A stretch of 64,000 bases of DNA from Pseudomonas sp. H3(2019) (lineage in GTDB: Bacteria > Pseudomonadota > Gammaproteobacteria > Pseudomonadales > Pseudomonadaceae): NCBI RefSeq assembly GCF_007713465.1, contig NZ_VMSG01000005.1, positions 62,001-126,000 of the forward strand. The letters are read 5' to 3'. How positions within the stretch are numbered: position 1 is the stretch's first letter; each line of letters starts with the position of its first letter. The notes under the pieces were generated by a model. That model was not told the origin of the DNA and did no database searches. It saw only the letters and a program-made list of their open reading frames with translations. This document shows, in pieces, positions 37,971-47,060 of this stretch. The position numbers and the translations under genes are program-made.

Positions 37971-38990
37971 TTAGCGCAAGGCCGCTATGGCATCCACCGA
38001 TTCGCGAATCAGCGCCGGGCCTTTGTAGATGAAGCCCGAATACAGCTGCACCAGACTGGCGCCCGCGGCGATTTTCTCAGCCGCGTGCTTGCCTTCGGTA
38101 ATACCGCCCACCGCGATGATCGGCAAACGCCCGGCCAACTCGGCCGCCAGCACCTTGACCGTGTGAGTGCTTTTGTCGCGCACCGGAGCGCCGGACAATC
38201 CGCCCGCCTCGTCACCGTATTCCATGCCTTCGACGCCTACGCGGCTCAGGGTGGTGTTGGTCGCAATCACCGCGTCCATCCCGGTGTCGATCAGCGCTTG
38301 CGCCACCTGAACAGTTTCTTCGTCGGTCATGTCCGGTGCGATCTTGATCGCTAGCGGTATACGCTTGCCGTGGCGTTGAGCCAGGTCTTCCTGACGCTGA
38401 CGCAAGGCTTCGAGCAGTTGCTTGAGCGAATCACCAAACTGCAGGCTGCGCAGGCCCGGAGTGTTCGGCGAGCTGACGTTGACCGTCACGTAACTGGCGT
38501 GGGCGTAGACCTTGTCCAGGCAGATCAGGTAGTCGTCGACCGCACGCTCAACCGGCGTGTCGAAGTTCTTGCCGATGTTGATCCCCAACACGCCCTTGTA
38601 TTTGGCCGCTGCCACGCGTGCCAGCAGATGATCGACGCCGAGGTTGTTGAACCCCATGCGGTTGATGATCGCTTCGGCTTGCGGCAGGCGGAAGATCCGT
38701 GGTTTTGGATTGCCTGGCTGTGGACGCGGGGTGATGGTGCCAATTTCGACGAAGCCGAAACCCAATTGAGCAAACCCGTCGATGGCCGCCCCGTTCTTGT
38801 CCAGACCGGCCGCCAGTCCCACCGGGTTTGGAAAGTCCAGGCCCATGACATTCACTGGCAACTGCGCTGGCGCCTTGCACAGCAAGCCATTGAGACCCAA
38901 ACGCCCACCTGCGCCGATCAGGTCCAGGGACAAATCGTGGGAGGTTTCCGGGGAGAGTTTGAACAGCAGTTGGCGGGCCAGGGTATACAT
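37971..38990 (-). CDS. pyrD: Dihydroorotate dehydrogenase (quinone), class 2
   Basis: Flavoenzyme of 339 aa on the inner membrane that oxidises dihydroorotate to orotate with quinone, in pyrimidine synthesis. The N-terminal membrane-association helix ([20 protein letters not shown]) marks class 2. The catalytic serine is in [11 protein letters not shown] (near 172), and FMN motifs include [14 protein letters not shown] and IAVGGI. The start at 38990 gives normal length; the frame extends 18 codons upstream without family support. It is convergent with rmf. Confidence 0.96.
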   Translation of the reverse strand: MYTLARQLLFKLSPETSHDLSLDLIGAGGRLGLNGLLCKAPAQLPVNVMGLDFPNPVGLAAGLDKNGAAIDGFAQLGFGFVEIGTITPRPQPGNPKPRIFRLPQAEAIINRMGFNNLGVDHLLARVAAAKYKGVLGINIGKNFDTPVERAVDDYLICLDKVYAHASYVTVNVSSPNTPGLRSLQFGDSLKQLLEALRQRQEDLAQRHGKRIPLAIKIAPDMTDEETVQVAQALIDTGMDAVIATNTTLSRVGVEGMEYGDEAGGLSGAPVRDKSTHTVKVLAAELAGRLPIIAVGGITEGKHAAEKIAAGASLVQLYSGFIYKGPALIRESVDAIAALR

Positions 38991-39239
38991 GGGCGAATTT
39001 GACTCGGTTGGCGGCGAAATAAGGCGGCGATTATAGCCGTGCATCGGGGTCGCAAGCGAGGCGCACGATGAAATCAGCTGTCAGTGGCATATGCCTTGCA
39101 CCAACTTGCTTATCAGCACCCATGCCAATGGCGGGATGCGTGCTAGGTTGCGATTTGAAAGGACAATGGCGTCGTCACCTGGCCTGGTTTGCACATGGGG
39201 CCTGGGTACGGCGCTTTTTTCATGCAAGGTGCTTATGTG

Positions 39240-40451
39240 ATGACTGAACCTGAAGCAGGACCGCTGGCCTGGGTCAACGGCAGCGATGCCCCGGAAAAAA
39301 CCACAATCAACCTTGGCTTCATGGCCCTGAGTGACTGCGCATCCGTGGTGGTTGCGGCGACTCAGGGCTTCGCCCAACCCTATGGGTTGACCCTGAACCT
39401 CAAGCGCCAATCGTCGTGGGCCAACCTGCGGGACAAACTGGTCAGCGGCGAACTGGATGCCGCCCACAGCCTCTATGGTTTGATCTATGCGGTGCATCTG
39501 GGCATCGGCGGCGTCGCCGCGACGGACATGGCCGTGCTGATGGGGCTGAACCAGAACGGCCAGAGCATCAACCTTTCTCACGGCCTGCAAGGACTGGGCG
39601 TGACCGGTCCTGAAGCGCTGGAACGTCACGTGCACCAAAGTCGCCCAAAACTCACCTTCGCCCAGACCTTCCCCACTGGCACCCACGCCATGTGGTTGTA
39701 TTACTGGCTGGCGAGCCAGGGCATCCATCCGTTGCAGGATGTCGACAGCGTCGTGGTGCCACCGCCACAAATGGTCGCGCACTTGCAGGCTGGACGGATC
39801 GACGGTTTCTGCGTCGGCGAACCCTGGAGCGCCAGTGCGGTGAAGCAGAACCTCGGCTTCACCCTGGCGACAAGCCAGACCATCTGGCCCGACCACCCGG
39901 AAAAAGTCCTCGGCTGCACCCGTACCTTCGTCGAGCAATACCCGAACACCGCACGGGCGCTGGTCATGGCGATCCTGGAGGCCAGTCGCTTCATTGAACA
40001 AAGCCCGGAAAACCGCCGCAGCACCGCGCAACTGTTGAGCGCTGCCGAATACCTCGACGCCCCTCTCGACTGCATCGAACCGCGCTTGCTGGGCGATTAT
40101 GCCGACGGCCTGGGCAATCGCTGGCAGGACCCTCACGCGTTGCGCTTTCACGGCGGTGGCGACGTCAACCTGCCGTACCTTTCCGATGGCATGTGGTTCA
40201 TGACCCAATTCCGCCGCTGGGGCTTGCTGCGCGAAGATCCGGACTATCTGCAAGTGGCGCGTCAGGTCCAGCAACTCGGTGTCTATCGCGACGCCGCCAG
40301 CGCGCTGGGCATCGCGGCCCGGGATCAGGAAATGCGCAGCAGCCAGTTGATCGACGGTAAAATATGGAATGGCTCGGACCCGGCGGCGTATGCCCGCAGT
40401 TTCAGGCTGCACGCCATGGCCGACACCCCCACCCTTCTCGCCCGCCGCTGA
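39240..40451 (+). CDS. nasS: NasS, cytoplasmic nitrate/nitrite sensor (NrtA/CmpA family)
   Basis: Protein of 403 aa related to the ABC nitrate-binding proteins NrtA and CmpA but lacking a signal peptide, as expected for NasS, the cytoplasmic partner that holds NasT inactive until nitrate or nitrite binds. Family features are INLGFMALSDCASVVVAATQ (near 20-39) and the ligand-domain motifs RIDGFCVGEPWSA. The ATG at 39240 is preferred because AAGGTG lies eight bases upstream; further in-frame ATGs at 39189 and 39222 are less well placed. nasT follows 15 bp later. The function assignment rests on the nasT neighbour and on the two ANTAR-type leaders downstream. Confidence 0.92.
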   Translation: MTEPEAGPLAWVNGSDAPEKTTINLGFMALSDCASVVVAATQGFAQPYGLTLNLKRQSSWANLRDKLVSGELDAAHSLYGLIYAVHLGIGGVAATDMAVLMGLNQNGQSINLSHGLQGLGVTGPEALERHVHQSRPKLTFAQTFPTGTHAMWLYYWLASQGIHPLQDVDSVVVPPPQMVAHLQAGRIDGFCVGEPWSASAVKQNLGFTLATSQTIWPDHPEKVLGCTRTFVEQYPNTARALVMAILEASRFIEQSPENRRSTAQLLSAAEYLDAPLDCIEPRLLGDYADGLGNRWQDPHALRFHGGGDVNLPYLSDGMWFMTQFRRWGLLREDPDYLQVARQVQQLGVYRDAASALGIAARDQEMRSSQLIDGKIWNGSDPAAYARSFRLHAMADTPTLLARR

Positions 40452-40466
40452 CAGGAGCCTGCAAAT

Positions 40467-41042
40467 ATGTTGCGTATCCTGCTGATCAACGACACCGCGA
40501 AAAAGGTCGGGCGGCTCAAGGCCGCGCTGACCGAAGCCGGGTTTGAGGTGATCGATGAATCAGGCCTGACCATCGACCTGCCTGCGCGCGTCGAAACGGT
40601 GCGTCCGGACGTGATCCTGATCGATACCGAGTCACCGAGCCGTGATGTGCTGGAGCAAGTGGTGCTGGTCAGCCGCGACCAGCCTCGGCCAATCGTGATG
40701 TTTACCGACGAGCACGACCCGGACGTGATGCGCCAGGCGATCAAGTCCGGCGTCAGCGCCTACATCGTCGAAGGCATTCATGCTGCACGCCTGCAACCAA
40801 TCCTCGACGTGGCCATGGCGCGCTTTGAAAGCGATCAGGCCTTGCGTGCCCAACTCCAGGCCCGCGACCAGCAACTGGCCGAGCGCAAGCGCATCGAACT
40901 GGCCAAGGGCTTGCTGATGAAAATGAAAGACTGCAATGAAGAACAGGCCTACACCCTGATGCGCCGCCAGGCCATGAGCCGCCAACAGAAGCTGATCCAG
41001 GTGGCCGAGCAGATCATTGCCATGAGCGAGTTGCTGGGCTGA
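40467..41042 (+). CDS. nasT: NasT, ANTAR-domain antitermination regulator
   Basis: Protein of 191 aa. An N-terminal receiver-like domain (about 1-120; VILIDTESPS near 52) lacks the full acidic pocket of phosphorylated receivers. A helical ANTAR RNA-binding domain (about 130-188) contains LAERKRIELAKGLLM and YTLMRRQAMSRQQKL. NasT binds paired hexaloop hairpins in nascent nas leaders and prevents termination. Two such leaders lie downstream, at 41200 and 44450. The ribosome site CAGGAG is clear. Confidence 0.96.
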   Translation: MLRILLINDTAKKVGRLKAALTEAGFEVIDESGLTIDLPARVETVRPDVILIDTESPSRDVLEQVVLVSRDQPRPIVMFTDEHDPDVMRQAIKSGVSAYIVEGIHAARLQPILDVAMARFESDQALRAQLQARDQQLAERKRIELAKGLLMKMKDCNEEQAYTLMRRQAMSRQQKLIQVAEQIIAMSELLG

Positions 41043-41069
41043 AGCCGTTGCGGCGCCTGCGAAGACGCC

Positions 41070-41144
41070 ATCGCGAGCAAGCTCGCTCCCACAGTTGATT
41101 TGTGTACGACGCAATTCCCCTGTGGGAGCGAGCTTGCTCGCGAT
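41070..41144. repeat. REP inverted pair (GTGGGAGCGAGCTTGCTCGCG type)
   Basis: Arms 41070-41093 and 41121-41144 are perfect reverse complements around 27 bp. It is the same family as 27820-27884. It lies between nasT and the sigma-54 promoter and could insulate the two transcription units. Confidence 0.9.
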
Positions 41145-41167
41145 TGGCCACGATGCGGTTTCACCTG

Positions 41168-41184
41168 TTGGCACAGATCTCGCT
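41168..41184 (+). promoter_or_regulatory. Sigma-54 promoter of the nitrate transporter unit
   Basis: TTGGCAC-AGATC-TCGCT matches the -24/-12 consensus TTGGCAC-N5-TTGCW with one mismatch, and the invariant GG (41170-41171) and GC (41182-41183) are exactly 10 bp apart. The predicted start is near 41195, just before the first leader hairpin. Activation by NtrC is expected for this pathway; no clear NtrC site is visible between here and nasT. Confidence 0.85.
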
Positions 41185-41199
41185 ACGTAAACCGCACAG

Positions 41200-41281
41200 G
41201 TAACCAACGGCGGTTGCCCCACCTACGACAAAGACGTCGCACACCCCTTTCGCGCATGCGCAGCGGGTTGCGGCGTTTTTT
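41200..41281 (+). ncRNA. ANTAR (NasT) antitermination leader 1
   Basis: Hairpin P1, GTAACC-[AACGGC]-GGTTGC (41200-41217), and hairpin P2, CGAC-[AAAGAC]-GTCG (41226-41239), both have six-base loops with A1 and G4, the known ANTAR target signature. They are 8 nt apart. An intrinsic terminator follows: 5' arm 41234-41246, 3' arm GGGTTGCGGCGT (41265-41276), then a T run. The right arm of P2 (41236-41239) is part of the 5' arm of the terminator, so NasT-stabilised P2 blocks termination. Confidence 0.88.
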
Positions 41282-41381
41282 CGTTTTGGCCCCACAGCCC
41301 GGGGCCGGTGGTGCGGCCGTTGCGGCGCGCCACCGCAAAGCTCATGACTCCCTTCGAGACTCTTCACAGCTGAGGTGCGCG

Positions 41382-42593
41382 ATGAATTCAAGCTTCTGGA
41401 AATCCGGCCATACCCCGACACTCTTCTCGGCCTTTCTGTATTTCGACCTGAGCTTCATGGTCTGGTACCTGCTTGGCCCGCTGGCAGTGCAAATCGCCGC
41501 CGACTTGCACCTGACCACCCAGCAACGCGGGCTCGTGGTGGCCACGCCGATTCTGGCCGGGGCGTTCCTGCGCTTCGTGATGGGACTGCTGGCAGATCGT
41601 CTGTCACCAAAAACCGCCGGGCTGATCGGTCAGGTCATCGTGATCTGCGCGCTGTTCGGCGCCTGGAAGCTGGGCATCCACAGCTACGAGCAAGCGCTGC
41701 TGCTGGGCCTGTTCCTCGGCATGGCCGGCGCCTCGTTCGCGGTCGCCCTGCCCCTGGCCTCGCAGTGGTATCCGCCACAGCATCAGGGCAAGGCGATGGG
41801 CATCGCTGGCGCGGGTAACTCGGGCACGGTGTTCGCCGCACTGATCGCCCCGATATTGGCGGCCTCATTTGGCTGGAGCAACGTCTTCGGCTTCGCGCTG
41901 ATTCCACTGATCCCAGCGCTGATCATTTTCGCCTGGCTGGCGAAAAACGCACCTGAACGGCCCAAAGCCAAATCCATGACTGACTACTTCAAGGCCCTCG
42001 GTGACCGCGACAGTTGGTGGTTCATGTTTTTCTACAGCGTGACCTTTGGCGGCTTCATCGGCCTGGCCAGCGCCCTGCCCGGCTACTTCAACGACCAATA
42101 CGGCCTGAGCCCGGTCACCGCCGGCTACTACACCGCCGCCTGCGTGTTTGGCGGCAGTTTGATGCGGCCACTCGGTGGTGCACTGGCGGATCGTTTCGGT
42201 GGTATTCGCACCCTGCTGGTGATGTACACGCTGGCCGCGACCTGCATTGCTGCCGTGGGTTTCAACCTGCCCAGCTCCTACGCTGCACTGGCACTGTTCG
42301 TCTGCACCATGCTCGGCCTTGGCGCGGGTAATGGCGCGGTGTTCCAGTTGGTGCCGCAGCGCTTTCGCCGCGAAATCGGCGTGATGACCGGGTTGATCGG
42401 CATGGCGGGCGGCATCGGCGGTTTCGCCCTCGCGGCGGGCATGGGGGCGATCAAGCAGAGCACCGGCAGCTATCAACTGGCCTTGTGGTTGTTCGCCAGC
42501 CTCGGTGTCCTGGCCTGGTTTGGCCTGCATGGGGTCAAACGCCGCTGGAGAACCACATGGGGCTCGGCCGCTGTGACCGCCGCGCGGGTATGA
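41382..42593 (+). CDS. nasA: Nitrate/nitrite transporter of the NarK/NasA MFS group
   Basis: Inner-membrane permease of 403 aa with 12 predicted helices. Nitrate-porter signatures are present: ASFAVALPLASQWYPPQHQG and AGAGNSGTV (near 126-152), and GLGAGNGAVFQLVPQRF (near 310-326). It imports nitrate for assimilation. The start ATG 41382 lies after a 187-nt leader; the frame is open upstream into the leader but without family support. The kinase gene follows 7 bp after the stop. Confidence 0.95.
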   Translation: MNSSFWKSGHTPTLFSAFLYFDLSFMVWYLLGPLAVQIAADLHLTTQQRGLVVATPILAGAFLRFVMGLLADRLSPKTAGLIGQVIVICALFGAWKLGIHSYEQALLLGLFLGMAGASFAVALPLASQWYPPQHQGKAMGIAGAGNSGTVFAALIAPILAASFGWSNVFGFALIPLIPALIIFAWLAKNAPERPKAKSMTDYFKALGDRDSWWFMFFYSVTFGGFIGLASALPGYFNDQYGLSPVTAGYYTAACVFGGSLMRPLGGALADRFGGIRTLLVMYTLAATCIAAVGFNLPSSYAALALFVCTMLGLGAGNGAVFQLVPQRFRREIGVMTGLIGMAGGIGGFALAAGMGAIKQSTGSYQLALWLFASLGVLAWFGLHGVKRRWRTTWGSAAVTAARV

Positions 42594-42600
42594 TGCACCG

Positions 42601-44271
42601 ATGAGCCTGCAATTGAGCTTCGCCGAGGCCAGTGCCATCGGTCCACGGGACGAAAACCAGGACGCCCTGCGCCTGGTCACGCCCGCCGCTGAACTGGCGG
42701 CGAGCAAGGGGTTTCTGTTCGCCATCGCCGACGGCGTCAGTCAATGCGCCGATGGCGGGCTGGCAGCCAGGGCAACCTTGCAGGCCCTGGCCCTCGACTA
42801 CTACGCCACGCCGCAGACCTGGGCTGTGGCGCAAGCGCTGGACCGTCTGCTGCTGGCACAAAATCGCTGGTTGCAGGCCAATGGCGGCAGCCAGCCATTG
42901 CTCACCACCGTCAGCGCGCTGGTGCTGCGCGGTCGTCGCTTCACCTTGGCCCATGTTGGCGATTGTCGGGTGTACCGCTGGCACGCCGACCAGTTGCAAC
43001 GCATCACTGAGGACCACGTCTGGGAACAACCGGGCATGCAGCATGTGCTCAAGCGCGCATTGGGACTGGATCAGCATCTGGTGCTGGACTTTCTCGACGG
43101 CGAGTTGCGCGCGGGCGAGAGTTTCGTCCTGCTGAGCGACGGCGTTTGGGCGACACTCGGCGACACCGCCATCGCCGCCATTCTGCGTGATCAACCCGAC
43201 CTCGACAGCGCGGCGCAAACCCTGGTCAACGCCGCTCACCTGGCCGGCAGTCAGGACAACGCCAGTGCGCTGCTGGTGCGGGTCGACACCCTCGGCGAAA
43301 CGAGCATCGGTGATACGCTGATCCAACTGCAGCAATGGCCATTGCCACCGCCGCTCAAACCCGGTCAGACCTTCGAGGGCTGGCACGTCGAGAGACTGCT
43401 CGGGCAGAGTCAGCAGTCGCTGATTTACCGTGTCCGTGATGGGCAGCAACAGCCCTGGTTACTGAAAACACTCCCCTCACAGCTGAACAACGACACAAAG
43501 GCCGCCCAGGCGCTGCTCTCTGAAGAGTGGTTTCTCAAGCGCGTTGCCGGTCGAAGCTTTCCGGAAGTTCACCCGGCGGCTCAACGTCAGCACCTGTATT
43601 ACGTGATGCGCGAGTATCCGGGGCTGACCCTGGCCGAGCTGTTCGCGCAAAACGGCCCGTTGCCGCTGCCCCAATGGCAGCAACTGGCCGAACGTTTGCT
43701 AAGGGCGGTGGGCATGCTGCATCGGCGGCAGATCTTCCATCGCGATATCAAACCGGAAAACCTGCTGCTGGCTGATGACGGTGAATTACGGCTGCTGGAT
43801 TTCGGCCTGGCGTACTGCACCGGTTTATCCGAAGACCAATCGAACGCGCTGCCGGGCACCCCTAGCTATATTGCCCCGGAAGCGTTCAACGGGACTCCAC
43901 CGACACCGCAACAGGATCTGTATGCGGTTGGTGTGACGCTTTATTACCTGGCCACCGGGCATTATCCCTACGGGGAAATCGAAGCCTTTCAACGTCCGCG
44001 CTTTGGCCTGCCAATCAACGCCAATCGTTATCGGCCGGATTTACCCGACTGGCTGGGACAAAGTCTGGAACGTGCGGTATGCGCCGACCCGGCACAACGC
44101 TATGAAACGGCGGAGGAATGGTTGCTGCTGCTGGAACAAGGCGAACGGCGCAGTTTGAGTGTGCGCCCCAGGCCGCTGCTGGAGCGTGAACCGTTGAAGG
44201 TCTGGCGGACCTTGGCGCTGGGGTCGCTACTGATCAATCTGGTGCTGTTGTATCTGCTGCTCCATTCCTGA
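42601..44271 (+). CDS. Fused PP2C phosphatase and Ser/Thr protein kinase, membrane-anchored
   Basis: Protein of 556 aa. The N-terminal PP2C domain (about 1-235) has GPRDENQDA, AIADGVSQ, HVGDCRVYRW, LLSDGVW and SQDNASA, which together hold the metal-binding aspartates. The kinase domain (about 255-510) has an ATP loop altered to LLGQSQQS rather than GxGxxG, but keeps HRDIKPEN (near 380), DFG (401-403) and APE. One transmembrane helix lies at the extreme C-terminus (LALGSLLINLVLLYLLLHS), so both enzymes face the cytoplasm. Genes of this type sit with nitrate transporters in Pseudomonas; the target protein is unknown, and the transporter encoded upstream is one candidate. Confidence 0.92.
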   Translation: MSLQLSFAEASAIGPRDENQDALRLVTPAAELAASKGFLFAIADGVSQCADGGLAARATLQALALDYYATPQTWAVAQALDRLLLAQNRWLQANGGSQPLLTTVSALVLRGRRFTLAHVGDCRVYRWHADQLQRITEDHVWEQPGMQHVLKRALGLDQHLVLDFLDGELRAGESFVLLSDGVWATLGDTAIAAILRDQPDLDSAAQTLVNAAHLAGSQDNASALLVRVDTLGETSIGDTLIQLQQWPLPPPLKPGQTFEGWHVERLLGQSQQSLIYRVRDGQQQPWLLKTLPSQLNNDTKAAQALLSEEWFLKRVAGRSFPEVHPAAQRQHLYYVMREYPGLTLAELFAQNGPLPLPQWQQLAERLLRAVGMLHRRQIFHRDIKPENLLLADDGELRLLDFGLAYCTGLSEDQSNALPGTPSYIAPEAFNGTPPTPQQDLYAVGVTLYYLATGHYPYGEIEAFQRPRFGLPINANRYRPDLPDWLGQSLERAVCADPAQRYETAEEWLLLLEQGERRSLSVRPRPLLEREPLKVWRTLALGSLLINLVLLYLLLHS

Positions 44272-44403
44272 GTCAAACACCCCCCCTCGCCACAGGTCTT
44301 TTCCGCGCCATGACTGGGCGCCACGCTTTGATTTGGTGCAAAAAGCTCAAACCCGACACTGCTTAACGAAGCAAAACCCAACAAAACCGCGCCCTCCCCC
44401 GAT

Positions 44404-44420
44404 TTGGCACGACCACTGCA
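44404..44420 (+). promoter_or_regulatory. Sigma-54 promoter of the nirBD-nitrate reductase unit
   Basis: TTGGCACG-ACCA-CTGCA matches TTGGCACG-N4-TTGCW with one mismatch, and GG (44406-44407) and GC (44418-44419) are exactly 10 bp apart. Start is predicted near 44431. A possible NtrC half-site TGGTGCA lies at 44334-44340, with a poor partner. Confidence 0.9.
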
Positions 44421-44449
44421 TTACCTTCTACACCATACATAAAGCCCGG

Positions 44450-44537
44450 CCTTCAACGACGAAGGGTGTGCTTCCCGAGAGAACGGGACCAGGACAAAGG
44501 CGTCCTCGCTAGGCAACTAGCGGGACGCCTTTTTTTG
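44450..44537 (+). ncRNA. ANTAR (NasT) antitermination leader 2, three hexaloop hairpins
   Basis: Three stems have loops with A1 and G4: H1 CCTTC-[AACGAC]-GAAGG (44450-44465), H2 TCCCG-[AGAGAA]-CGGGA (44473-44488) and H3 AGGAC-[AAAGGC]-GTCCT (44491-44506). The terminator has a 5' arm at 44497-44512 (GGCGTCC, then CGCTAG), its 3' arm at 44517-44531 (CTAGCG, then GGACGCC) and a run of T. H3 and the terminator use the same bases and exclude each other. Which two hairpins form the NasT-bound pair cannot be told from sequence alone. Confidence 0.88.
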
Positions 44538-44606
44538 TTTGCGCAAAATTTGTCGAGCCAGCCTGACCGCCCTGATGAGGCAAGCCTGAGCTCCCCGGAG
44601 AACCTG

Positions 44607-47060
44607 ATGAAAAAACTAAAACTGGTGATGATCGGCAATGGCATGGCCGGGGTTCGCACCCTGGAGGAATTGCTCAAGCTGAGCAGCGAGCTGTATGACA
44701 TCACGGTCTTCGGCGCCGAGCCCCACACCAACTACAACCGTATTCTTCTTTCGCCGGTGCTGGCGGGTGAGCAGACCTTTGAAGAGATCGTGCTTAACGA
44801 TCTTGATTGGTACCTGGACAACAACATCAAACTGCTGCTCAACCGCAAGGTGGTGGAGATCGACCGGGTCAAACGCCGGGTCATCGCCGAAGACGGCAGC
44901 GAAGCCGAATACGATCGGCTGCTGATCGCCACCGGCTCGACGCCGTTCATCCTGCCGATTCCTGGCAATACCCTGAAAGGCGTCATCGGCTACCGCGACA
45001 TCGCCGACACCCAGGTCATGATCGACACCGCCAAGACCCACAAGCACGCAGTGGTCATCGGCGGCGGCCTGCTGGGCCTTGAGGCGGCCAATGGTCTGAT
45101 GCTGCGCGGCATGCACGTGACCGTGGTGCACCTCGGCGAGTGGTTGCTGGAGCGGCAACTGGACAAAACCAGTGGTCAGCTGCTGCAAACCGCCCTGGAA
45201 GGTCGCGGCTTGCACTTTCGCCTGTGCGAACAGACCCAGGCCCTGCACGACGCCGGCAATGGCCGGGTCGGCTCGGTGCAGTTCAAGAACGGCGACATCA
45301 TTCCCGCTGATCTGGTGGTGATGGCCGCCGGCATTCGCCCCAATACCGAACTCGCGGAAAAATCCGGCATCCCCTGCAACCGCGGGATTCTGGTCAACGA
45401 CACCCTGCAAACCTATGACCCGCGGATCTACGCGATCGGCGAATGCGCCAGCCACCGTGGCATCGCCTACGGCCTGGTGGCACCGCTGTTCGAGCAGGCC
45501 AAAGTCTGCGCTAACCACCTGGCGCAACTGGGGTTTGCCCGCTATTCGGGCTCGGTGACCTCGACCAAATTGAAAGTCACTGGCATCGACCTGTTCTCCG
45601 CTGGCGACTTCATGGGCGGCGAAGGCACCGAAACCATCACCCTCTCCGACCCCATCGGCGGGGTCTACAAAAAACTGGTGATCAAGGATGACGTGCTGGT
45701 CGGCGCCTGTCTGTACGGCGACACGGCGGATGGCGGCTGGTATTTCCGGCAGATTCGTGAGAACCACGCCATCGGCGAGATCCGCGATCACCTGATGTTT
45801 GGCGAAAACACCATTGGCGATGTAGGCCATCAAGGCCAGGACAAAGCCATGGGCATGGCTGACAACGCCGAAGTATGCGGCTGCAATGGCGTCTGCAAGG
45901 GCACCATCGTCAAGGCGATTCAGGAACACGGGCTGTTCAGCGTCGACGAAGTCAAGAAACACACCAAAGCGGCCAGCTCCTGCGGCTCTTGCGCCGGACT
46001 GGTGGAGCAGATCCTGATCAACACCGTCGGCGGCGCGGCGGACGTCAAACCGAAAAGCGAAAAAGCCATCTGCGGTTGCAGCGACCTCAACCACGGACAG
46101 ATCCGCCAGGCGATCCGCGAAGAGCATCTGCTGACCCTCTTCGGAACCATGACTTATTTGAACTGGCGCACCCCGAATGGCTGCGCCACCTGCCGTCCGG
46201 CGCTCAATTACTACTTGATTTCCACATGGCCCGGCGAGGCCAAGGATGATCCGCAATCACGACTGATCAACGAGCGGGCCCACGCCAACATTCAGAAAGA
46301 CGGCACGTACTCTGTAGTCCCACGGATGTGGGGCGGTGTGACCAATCCTTCGGAGCTGCGGCGCATTGCCGATGTCGCCGACAAGTACAACGTGCCCATG
46401 GTCAAGGTCACCGGCGGCCAGCGTATCGACTTGCTGGGGATCAAGAAGCAGGATCTTCCCGGTGTCTGGAAGGACCTCGACATGCCGTCCGGCCATGCCT
46501 ACGGCAAATCGATCCGCACGGTCAAAACCTGCGTCGGCAGTGAGTTCTGCCGCTTCGGCACGCAAAACTCCACGCAACTGGGCATTGAACTGGAGCATGA
46601 CCTGTTCAACATGTGGTCGCCGCACAAGGTCAAGCTGGCGGTCTCTGGTTGCCCGCGCAACTGCTCGGAAGCCGGAATCAAGGACGTCGGAATCATCGGC
46701 GTCGACTCTGGCTGGGAGATGTACATCGGCGGCAACGGCGGGATCAAAACCGAGGTCGCGGAATTCTTCGTCAAACTGAAAACCGCCGAAGAAGTGCGCG
46801 AGTACAACGGCGCGTTCCTGCAGTTGTATCGCGAAGAAGCCTTCTACCTCGAGCGCACCGTGCACTACCTGCAACGGGTCGGCATGGAGTACATCAAGAA
46901 AGCCGTGCTGGAAGACCCGGAGCGCCGCAAAGCGCTCAACGACCGACTGCAATTCTCCCTGTCGTTCGAGCAGGACCCATGGAAAGAACGCCTTGAACAG
47001 CCGCAGCTGAAGAAGGAGTTCGATGTGATCCCCGTGAAAAACCTGGAGGTGCCGGCATGA
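44607..47060 (+). CDS. nirB: Assimilatory nitrite reductase large subunit
   Basis: Cytoplasmic enzyme of 817 aa that reduces nitrite to ammonium with NAD(P)H. It has an FAD Rossmann fold (GNGMAGVRTLEEL, 10-22), an NAD fold (VVIGGGLLGLEAANGL near 150), and two BFD-type 2Fe-2S segments (CGCNGVCKG near 425 with CGSC; CGCSDLNHGQ near 491). A sulfite/nitrite reductase module with siroheme-4Fe-4S cysteines follows, in TCVGSEFCRFG (near 641) and SGCPRNCSEAG (near 680). The ATG at 44607 has CCGGAGAACCTG upstream; the longer frame would run through the leader and terminator. It overlaps nirD by 4 bp. Confidence 0.97.
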   Translation: MKKLKLVMIGNGMAGVRTLEELLKLSSELYDITVFGAEPHTNYNRILLSPVLAGEQTFEEIVLNDLDWYLDNNIKLLLNRKVVEIDRVKRRVIAEDGSEAEYDRLLIATGSTPFILPIPGNTLKGVIGYRDIADTQVMIDTAKTHKHAVVIGGGLLGLEAANGLMLRGMHVTVVHLGEWLLERQLDKTSGQLLQTALEGRGLHFRLCEQTQALHDAGNGRVGSVQFKNGDIIPADLVVMAAGIRPNTELAEKSGIPCNRGILVNDTLQTYDPRIYAIGECASHRGIAYGLVAPLFEQAKVCANHLAQLGFARYSGSVTSTKLKVTGIDLFSAGDFMGGEGTETITLSDPIGGVYKKLVIKDDVLVGACLYGDTADGGWYFRQIRENHAIGEIRDHLMFGENTIGDVGHQGQDKAMGMADNAEVCGCNGVCKGTIVKAIQEHGLFSVDEVKKHTKAASSCGSCAGLVEQILINTVGGAADVKPKSEKAICGCSDLNHGQIRQAIREEHLLTLFGTMTYLNWRTPNGCATCRPALNYYLISTWPGEAKDDPQSRLINERAHANIQKDGTYSVVPRMWGGVTNPSELRRIADVADKYNVPMVKVTGGQRIDLLGIKKQDLPGVWKDLDMPSGHAYGKSIRTVKTCVGSEFCRFGTQNSTQLGIELEHDLFNMWSPHKVKLAVSGCPRNCSEAGIKDVGIIGVDSGWEMYIGGNGGIKTEVAEFFVKLKTAEEVREYNGAFLQLYREEAFYLERTVHYLQRVGMEYIKKAVLEDPERRKALNDRLQFSLSFEQDPWKERLEQPQLKKEFDVIPVKNLEVPA

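Noticed and set aside
39150..39240. Possible sigma-54 promoter before nasS (CTGGCCTGG-TTTGCA)
   Set aside because: GG and GC are 8 rather than 10 bp apart and the -24 element is poor.
41161..41199. An additional hexaloop hairpin before P1 in the nasA leader
   Set aside because: Candidate A1-G4 loops there have no complementary flanks, and the region falls within or before the sigma-54 promoter, so it is mostly not transcribed.
44318..44340. NtrC-type dyad GCGCCA with TGGTGC upstream of nirB
   Set aside because: The half-sites are about 10 bp apart instead of the usual spacing of about 5, and the left half is degenerate. Only a half-site is credible.
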